This document shows, one piece after another, positions 57,043 through 64,000 of a DNA stretch of 64,000 bases. Position 1 is the first letter of the stretch. Every line of letters starts with the position of its first letter. The notes beneath the pieces are model-generated. The model ran no database searches. It saw only the letters and a program-made list of their open reading frames with translations, and was not told the origin of the DNA. Location: the NCBI GenBank assembly GCA_941918925.1, contig OW799233.1, positions 120,182,333 through 120,246,332 of the forward strand, read 5' to 3'. Source of the stretch: Phyto melanocephala. Taxonomy: Eukaryota; Arthropoda; Insecta; Diptera; Rhinophoridae. Made by a program: the position numbers and the translations under genes.

Positions 57043-57428
57043 CCCAGCAAAAAAATCTATCACAAAAAAGTGAATTTGTAGGGGTTCAACTGGTGACGAA
57101 GTGATTAAATTTAAGTGAAAGCGTGTCATTGGAGATCATGTGTTTACATGACTATATTAATGAACTGCACTCCATTCTAATTAGTGCATGGAACTCATGC
57201 ATATTTGGTGAAAAGCATCGGATATTTCATGAGTTGAATTTGTTTGCTTACATAAATTCTTTAATATATTTTGCATGATGTTGCATTCAATTTTAAGCAC
57301 ATCATTTATGACAAATTATTTAGCAGTTAGGAAATCATAATTAATTAATAATAATGCTTTTACACAATTGATTTAGAAGTCTTGTAAATGTAATTCGCTT
57401 TGCACTACTTCAAAATTTTTTTGCTGGG
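57043..57428. mobile_element. MITE family K, uninterrupted copy
   Basis: Ends CCCAGCAAAAAAATC and, at the right, TTTTTTTGCTGGG. Across 57077-57420 it aligns in order with the two halves of the copy interrupted by the errantivirus. At the equivalent of the insertion point it reads ...actcatgcatatttggtgaaaag, with no duplication or insertion, so it serves as an empty-site reference. Confidence 0.8.
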
Positions 57429-58117
57429 AATATGTGGATTTTGTTAGAGGATAAAGATAATTAAGACATCTTATTTTATACGACATATTCAAGACCACTC
57501 GTTGTATGTTTTCTATTTTTTTTTCTTTTTTTTTTTTGACACTTGTAATTTTTTTCTAGTGATGGTATGTATTTGTTTACATCAATATTTCTTTTTTCTT
57601 GTAAAGAGACTTAAATAATCGAAAGATGTTGAGTGGAACAAAATGAGTTAAAAACATTTTTAAAATATGTTGAAAAATGTTTACACACAAACCTGTACAA
57701 TTAATATATGAAAATGTTAACATCTTGTTGATTGGAAAAGGAAAGATAAAAGATGTGAGCAAGTGTAAAAAGGCTATAACACGACTAATTCTCGGTAAAA
57801 AACCGCTAAATTGCTAAAGTATGTATATTTTCATTGGATATAGAACACGACACAAGTAATTTATTTATAAAACTTTATATTTTTGGTTTTATGGTTTTTT
57901 TGAAATATCTCACTTTAAATTATTATTATTTATCAGGTAAAATTATATTAATTTTTCTATGTTTTTGCAAAGAAAAAGAAAAAAATCAAGTAAAATGGAA
58001 CGATTTTGACAGCTCAATGCGCCATTCATTGCTTTGCTGATTGCTTAAGCAATTACATATGTCAATTTGCGGTCAACACGTCGCAATTTCTATGGAATCA
58101 AGCACTGAATATGTGGA
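57429..58117. other. Interval without recognised features
   Basis: AT-rich; small open frames without similarity. Confidence 0.4.
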
Positions 58118-58241
58118 GACCCCGGTATAACGACAAAAATATAACAGCTGTTTAAATAAAAAAGTTGTTGCTACGTGAAGACCCCGGTATAACGACGAAA
58201 ATATAACAGCTGTTTTAAATAAAATAGTTAATTTTAAAGTT
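58118..58241 (+). repeat. 62-bp tandem duplication
   Basis: GACCCCGGTATAACGACRAA and the next 40 or so bases are repeated head to tail, starting at 58118 and 58180. The second copy is almost identical. Function unknown. Confidence 0.75.
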
Positions 58242-58952
58242 TTGAAAAATTATGAAAAAAGAACCCTTAGGACACCTTGTGAGTACACAAAATAAGTAAT
58301 TATCAGGCTTTTCACACATTCCGATCGGAATGATTTAAATTTAATCTTGCATGCAATGCGAATTCAATTTCACTTTCGAACAATATTTTTTCTGTGACAT
58401 GCCTGTATATTTTTTTTTAAGTTTAATTTTTAGATTCAGCTCTGATAATTAATAATATGAATACAAAAAATAATAATAAAATAATAATAGAATTTCAAAA
58501 CTTGTGAACAATTTATATAATGAATATATGTATATAAGTATTTCCCAATTTTAAAGGTCCAAAAAAATTACTTGTGACTTTGCCTGCTTAAAAGAATTTC
58601 ACACTATTTTGAATAGCTTACATATCGTTACAAGACGAAATAAGCTATCTGTAGTTTTCAAAAGTTTACAAGAGAGGGAAAAAACGTTATAAAATTGGAA
58701 CTATTTTTAATATTGAAACGAAAATTACATATTTTGCTTAGAATGAAACCAGAAATATATATCGGTTGAAAAAATTTTTGTTTTTCTAAACACAGCTTAT
58801 ACTATTAGATCACTTTTGTTATTTGGAATTTAAAAAATCTGAAACCAAATAACCTATCAGCAGTACTAATTAGTATGAATAAATTACAATTTCTTTATAC
58901 ATATGAATATTATATACATTAACAGCTATAGTTTATTTTACTGGTTTAAGCA
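58242..58952. other. Interval without recognised features
   Basis: AT-rich. A 17-bp stretch CTGAAACCAAATAACCT (58839-58855) recurs inverted at 62670-62686. Confidence 0.4.
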
Positions 58953-59098
58953 AAAGAAGTAAGAGCACTATATTCGGCTGTGCCGAATCTTTTATACCCA
59001 CCACCAATTTTGTGTACATTTAAAGCACAATATTTATTATTTTGTTAATCGCTATAGAATAATCTCTTTATAATAAAATATGTATCACTTTCTTTGTA

Positions 59099-59706
59099 GA
59101 GGGTGGTTAAATTTTAAGGGCCCATGTTTAAGGTGAACCACATCTAAACTTCAACTTTTTTCTTGTATTTCATTTGACATTTCTCAATCTCAGACTAACT
59201 CAATTTGAACCGTGGAAAGATACGCAATCGAGCAACGCTTTTAAATATTAAAGATTTTTATAAAAATGGGCGTTCAAATCAAAATGAATTTTGTGCACTT
59301 CGTGATTCTTTTGGTCAACATAATCGTTCTAATTCGTCCACAATCGTGAGAATTGTAAAAAATATTTAAATGTCTGCAAAGCAGGTCAGTATGAAATGTG
59401 AAAACATCTGTGAATGCCATCTTAGTTCGTTGAATGGGAAACATTGCTGTTTTTCACGATAACGTGGCAAAAGAGCAAGCAACCTCGACTCATCATCGTG
59501 CCCAACAATTGAGCATCAACAGTGTCATTGAAAATATGGACTATCGGATCGAGGTGTGCCACCTAGGTTGGGGGGGCCATTTGGCCGATATTTTGTTCCA
59601 TACATAATTGAAGCATACAAATATTATCATTATAAAAATAAATGATAATAATTTCATAATAATTTTATTCAAAATCAACATAGTCCCTTAAAATTAAACC
59701 ACCCAT
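59099..59706 (+). mobile_element. IS630/Tc1-mariner MITE with joined transposase ends
   Basis: Terminal repeats GAGGGTGGTTAAATTTTAAG and CTTAAAATTAAACCACCCAT, with TA on both sides (59097-59098, 59707-59708). Inside are the same transposase N-terminal words as at 29.7 kb (GRSNQN, LRDSFGQHNRSNSST, about 59265-59340), already frameshifted. The C-terminal end (EVCHLG...GHLADILFH region, about 59550-59600) follows, with no DDE domain between. It is a 608-bp deletion derivative. Confidence 0.75.
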
Positions 59707-59758
59707 TATAACTTCGGTATGCTAGTAAAATGTTTTCGTAAATTAAGTCTTTCAATGA

Positions 59759-61024
59759 AAGTGTCCGTTAAAATACGCGTGTCAATAAAGTTTCTGCTAA
59801 TTAACATAACTTAGATATTTCAATATAGTCCTTTAGTATTCCAAAATCTTTATTCATAGAGAATTTACATGAATTTAAGAGGAAGAAAGTGAATTTAAGG
59901 TTAAATTTTAAGGGCCACAGGGTGATTTTAAATATACATTATCTGCATTTTTCTAAAACGGGAAATTTATTAGTAAGATTTTGTTTTTTAAACTTCTATA
60001 ACATTTTGCTTTTAAAAGATTTTCAAACGAAATAAGTTTTGTATAATTTTAAAATTTGTTAGCCATTAGTACATGAAAATAAATTGTTTATAATGTTTAG
60101 AGATAATTTTTTTTTACTTAGGTCAAAATTTTCCTAAATTCCCATTTTTAATAGAGCATAACTTCAGGCGAACATAAGCATAAGTTGTTAGCATGCCATC
60201 TAGTAGTTGCTAGTAGAGTCATCTTTCTTATCATCTTTATCTTATATTTAGCTACAGTACAATAAATGGTGCAGTGTAAGATGAATAAATGCTAATATAT
60301 ATGACTAATATATTTTTATAAAAATTTAAGGCAAAAAGTGTGCGTGGCACATCTATTTTCCGTTATAACGAAGACTTTTACCAAAAAGCCATGTTTGCAA
60401 AATTTCAGAATCGTACATATAGTTTTGTCAGTTTTATTACGTTTTAAATTTGAAATATACACTGTGCGGTATAAATTTCCGTACATTTTTATCTATAACT
60501 CTTTTCCTAATTAATAGATTTAAGCGATTTTCAGGGAAAATATTCTTTTGACTCGATAAATATATATTCGAAGTTTCATGACTACGTTTATGCGTCTGGA
60601 CACAATTCAAAAGTGAAAGTGGGCATTATAGTAGGCGTGTCAAAGTTGTTTTTGCTAATGAGTACAACTTAGGTGTTTCAATATAGTCCTTTATTATTCC
60701 AAAATCTTTATTAATAGAGAAATTATATGAATTTTAGATAAAACGTTATATGGGAGGTGGGCGTAAAAGTGGGCGTGGCACCTTAATTTTTTGGCATAGT
60801 AATGAAATTGCCTAGGGGGATAGACGTAGCAAAATTTATCATCATACCCCTAATTTTAGCGGTTTTATGAGCTTTTAAATTTCATAAACGGTAGATAACG
60901 TGAGAAGTGGGCGTTGTAGTAGGCGTGTCAAAGTTATTTTCGCGAATGAGTACGACTGAGGTGTTTCAATATAGGCCTTTATTATTCCAAAATCTTTATT
61001 AATAGAGAAATTATATGAATTTTA
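59759..61024 (+). repeat. Threefold internal repeat within the long HINE-like element
   Basis: A block with 'rtagkcgtgtcaaagtt', 'tgtttcaatatagtccttta' and 'attccaaaatctttatt' occurs at 59759-59880, 60615-60738 and 60906-61024. The last two are also followed by near-identical 'aaaacgttatatgggaggtgggcgtaaaagtggccgtggcac' words, so the duplicated unit is about 290 bp. The first copy is the most diverged. Confidence 0.7.
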
Positions 61025-61918
61025 GTTAAAACGTTATATGGGAGGTGGGCGTAAAAGTGGCCGTGGCACATTGATTTGCCGTTACAAGAAAGCGTGTCAC
61101 CAAAAAGCAAAGTGTGCAAAATTTCAGAGTCGTACATCCAATTTAGTTGCTTTTATGACGTTTTTGTTTTTAAATATACCGAAAAATACACTGTGCGGTA
61201 TAAATTTTCGTACATTTTGATCGATAACTCCTCTCCTGATACATAGATTTAGACAATTTTCGGGGAAAAATATTGTCTTTACCCAGGAAATATATATTTG
61301 AAGTTTCATGAGTCTACGTTAAGGCGTTTGGACACAATTCCATTTTATTCGATGTTCGAAGGACACGGTTTTTTCGACCTACTCTTGCTTTTCGAGCTAT
61401 AACTCTCTTCCTAATATTCCGATTTAGCCCATTTTCAATACCAAACAAACCTTGTCTATAAGAAAGATTCTGGCAAAATTTGAGCCCCCTAGCTTTTTCG
61501 GTGCGACCTCTATCGTGCTTTCAATAGACGGACAGACGGACGGACATAGCTAGATCGTCATAAAATCAAACCCCGATTCAGAATATATATACTTTATGGG
61601 GTCTAAAATGGATATTTCGATGTGTTACAAACGGAATGACAAAATGAATATACCCCCACCATTTTTTTGGTGGCGGGTATAAAAAGTACTTAATGTTTCT
61701 TTAAATTACACTAGGCAACCAAATTAAACTTTTGTGGTAATTTTTGATTTGTTTTTCTCTTTTTTAGTGCGTAACGGTCTTCTAGGTACAAAAACTGCCA
61801 AAATTTAAATTCTATGGATAAATATTTTTAAAAACAGTTATATATATTTTTTTTTTATTTATTGTAGTGTTAATATTTAAATAAAAAATTATTTTACTAA
61901 TTAAAAAAAAATAAATGT

Positions 61919-62628
61919 AACAAGTAAAAGCGCTATATTCGGCCGTGCCGAATCTTATATACCCTTCACAACGTGTAGTCATGCAATAACAGTAAATTCA
62001 CGTATGTATGTTAAAAAAAACAAAAAAAAAATAAAAAATAAAAAAAAAATTTAAAAAAAAAAAATTTAAAAAAAAAAATTAAAAAAAAAAAAATTATTAT
62101 ATACATATATAATATATATAAAACAAAAAAAAAATAAAAAAAAAATTAAAAAAAAAAAAATTTAAAAAAAAAATTTTAAAAAAATTTAAAAAAAAAATTT
62201 TTTTGCCTCAGCTGGGATTCGATGCCACGTTTTCTCTAACCAGTATACACGTTTGTATGTATGTATGTTGTTGTTGTAATGTTGTTTTTATGAAAAGAAA
62301 ATCGAGGTGGTCGTGGGTTTTTGCTCATATCTCAGTTGTTTATGTACCGATGTTTCTGATTTTCAATACCGATCTACTCCCGAATATTTCTAATATTTTA
62401 ATACCTCACCCGAGTCCAAGCGATTTCGGGGGGCTTCAAAAAGTTGATTTCAACATACACACGGACAGACGGTCAGACTGACAGACTGACAGGGTTTAAT
62501 CGACTCCTCTATTCATAAGCTTTCAGAAAATATATACTTTATGGGGTCGGAAATGAAAATTGTAGAAATTTCACACGGAATGACAAACCTATATATACCC
62601 TTTTTCACTGTGTGAAGGGTATAAAAAT
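61919..62628 (+). mobile_element. HINE-like repeat, 'ctgtgtgaaggg' subfamily, cassette orientation 2
   Basis: Starts AACAAGTAAAAGCGCTATAT with the perfect palindrome ATTCGGCCGTGCCGAAT. An A/T tract (62012-62200) precedes GCCTCAGCTGGGATTCGATG. GACGGACA repeats are at 62461-62490. The 3' hairpin TATACCCTTTTTCAC...GTGAAGGGTATA closes it. It pairs with the next copy in inverted orientation. Confidence 0.78.
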
Positions 62629-62744
62629 GTTTCAAAAAAAAGTAAATTTATATAAATATGTAGTTACTTAGGTTATTTGGTTTCAGAAAATTGTACACTT
62701 GCTGATAGGTAGGTTATTTGGTAATATCGTAATAATTTGGTAAT

Positions 62745-63527
62745 TATACCCTTCACACAGTGAAAAAGGGTATATATAGGTTTGTCTATCCGTGTGAAAT
62801 TTCTACAATTTTCATTTCCGACCCCATAAAGTATATATTTTCTGAAAGCTTATGAATAGGGGAGTCGATTAAGCCCTGTCAGTCTGTCAGTCTGACCGTC
62901 TGTCCGTGTGTATGTTGAAATCAACTTTTTGAAGCCCCCCGAAATCGCTTGGACTCGGGTGAGGTATTAAAATATTAGAAATATTCGGGAGTAGATCGGT
63001 ATTGAAAATCAGAAACATCGGTTCATAAACAACTGAGATATGAGCAAAAACCCACGACCACCTCGATTTTTTTTCACAAAAACAGCATTACAACAACAAC
63101 ATACATACATACAAACTTGTATATTGGTTAAAGTAAACGTGGGATCGAATCCCAGCTGAGCCAAAAAAAATTTTTTTTTTAATTTTTTATATTGTTTTTT
63201 TTTAATTTTTTTTTTATTTTTTATTTAATATTATATTTTTATTTTTTTGTTTTATATTTATTATTTATATTTTAATTATTTTTTTTTTAAATTTTTTTTT
63301 AAATTGTTTTTTTTTTTTTTAAATTTTTTTTTTAATATTTTTTATTTTTTTTTTTTTTTTTTTTTTTAAGATACTTACGTTAATTTTTAATTTTACAATG
63401 GGATGTTTTTATATATGTATGTTCATTTGAGATGAATGGTGTTACAAACTACTGTTATTGCATGACTACACGTTGTGAAGGGTATATAAGATTCGGCATG
63501 GCCGAATATAGCACTCTTACTTGTTTG
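62745..63527 (-). mobile_element. HINE-like repeat, 'ctgtgtgaaggg' subfamily, minus strand
   Basis: Reverse copy: 3' hairpin at 62745-62776, GTCTGTCAGTCTGACCGTCT microsatellite (62880-62905), CATCGAATCCC-type block at 63140 (here GGGATCGAATCCCAGCTGAG), an A/T tract 63164-63370 and the 5' palindrome ATTCGGCATGGCCGAAT at 63491-63507, ending CTCTTACTTGTTT. In its own sense the cassette is in orientation 2, like the copies at 53.2 and 61.9 kb. Confidence 0.78.
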
Positions 63528-64000
63528 TAATATTAGATGTTTAAAATTTTGCACACATATGCGTTATGATATAGGGAATAATAATCCATAAAAAAACTGA
63601 ATTTTGAAATTTTTGCAGATAGGTTATTAGGTCTTTAAGATAACGTTATGTAATATTTTGGAATTTCAGTGCATATGAAATTCACAATACGAAATTAAAA
63701 TTCATGAGAACAAAAATTTTGTTCGGAAATTTATACATTGTGAAATTCATAACTGCGATTTCTTATACTTAGGAATTTTATATTAACACTTTTGATTCAT
63801 TTTTTTAGATAGAAAATTTAACAATTATATATTTTAGAAATTTCTCATATTTCAACAAATTTTTTTTTATTTTGAGAAAATTTTGTGAATAAGTCAGTTT
63901 ACGATATATTATTCCTTTTATCCGTACTTATCTACCAGTACCAGTTTCATAAAAATTTTAACAATTTACCTATTTAAGTTCTTAAAATTATTTACCACAC
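63528..64000. other. Interval to window end, nothing recognised
   Basis: AT-rich. Repeated words such as 'gaaattcata' are too short to bound an element. Confidence 0.4.

Larger units (their letters stand above)
58953..61686 (+). mobile_element. Long HINE-like repeat, 'accaccaa' subfamily
   Basis: Starts AAGAAGTAAGAGCACTATAT with palindrome ATTCGGCTGTGCCGAAT, then 'acccaccaccaattttgtgta'. The interior carries an IS630-like MITE and a block repeated three times (see the tandem entry). It ends with a GACGGACGGACA microsatellite (61526-61543), 'tatactttatggggtc' and the hairpin TATACCCCCACC...GGTGGCGGGTATA (61649-61682). It is non-coding. Being complete at both ends, it is the reference for the nested sister at 27.6-31.0 kb. 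Confidence 0.7.

Overview
The window is strongly AT-rich, repeat-packed eukaryotic DNA with no recognisable host gene. Everything I can identify is a transposable element, a relic of one, or simple sequence. The likely source is a fly (Diptera, Brachycera), probably a calyptrate such as a blow fly or muscid. That is inferred from an errantivirus with a tRNA-Ser primer site, mariner, IS630-like and hAT relics, R1- and Jockey/CR1-like LINE pieces, and many copies of a dispersed repeat that starts AACAAGTAAGAGTGCTATAT. No species-level marker is present.

3.0-10.4 kb: the best-preserved object is a Ty3/gypsy errantivirus-type LTR retrotransposon on the minus strand. It has two 597-bp LTRs with only two differences seen by eye, a 4-bp target duplication, a tRNA-Ser primer binding site, a polypurine tract, one continuous 1476-codon gag-pol frame, and an env frame broken by a single in-frame stop. 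It sits inside an older MITE (family K) whose uninterrupted paralogue lies at 57.0-57.4 kb. 10.6-27.5 kb: mostly unannotated AT-rich sequence (possibly intronic or intergenic) with scattered MITEs, a degraded mariner gene, an expandable tandem-repeat element (17.7-19.2 kb) and a hAT C-terminal relic.

27.5-31.0 kb and 40.7-42.8 kb are two nests of elements inserted into elements. Several layers can be bounded by target duplications (TA, TAA, 8-bp). The second nest holds an R1-like LINE whose 5' part is inverted, as expected from twin priming; a second, uninverted copy lies at 44.6-46.1 kb. 50-64 kb: repeats dominate again, with a family of non-autonomous elements (5' hairpin, GACG/GACA microsatellite, 3' hairpin) in both orientations, a 2.3-kb TIR element containing two of them, and a degraded hAT transposase.

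The dispersed hairpin repeats are probably non-autonomous Helentron-type elements (HINE/INE-1-like). Two of their subfamilies carry an AT-rich internal cassette in opposite orientations, which is the most unusual structural observation here. Nothing in the window forms a working pathway. The only features that act together are those of the retrotransposon: LTR promoter/terminator, primer site, gag-pol, spliced env and PPT.
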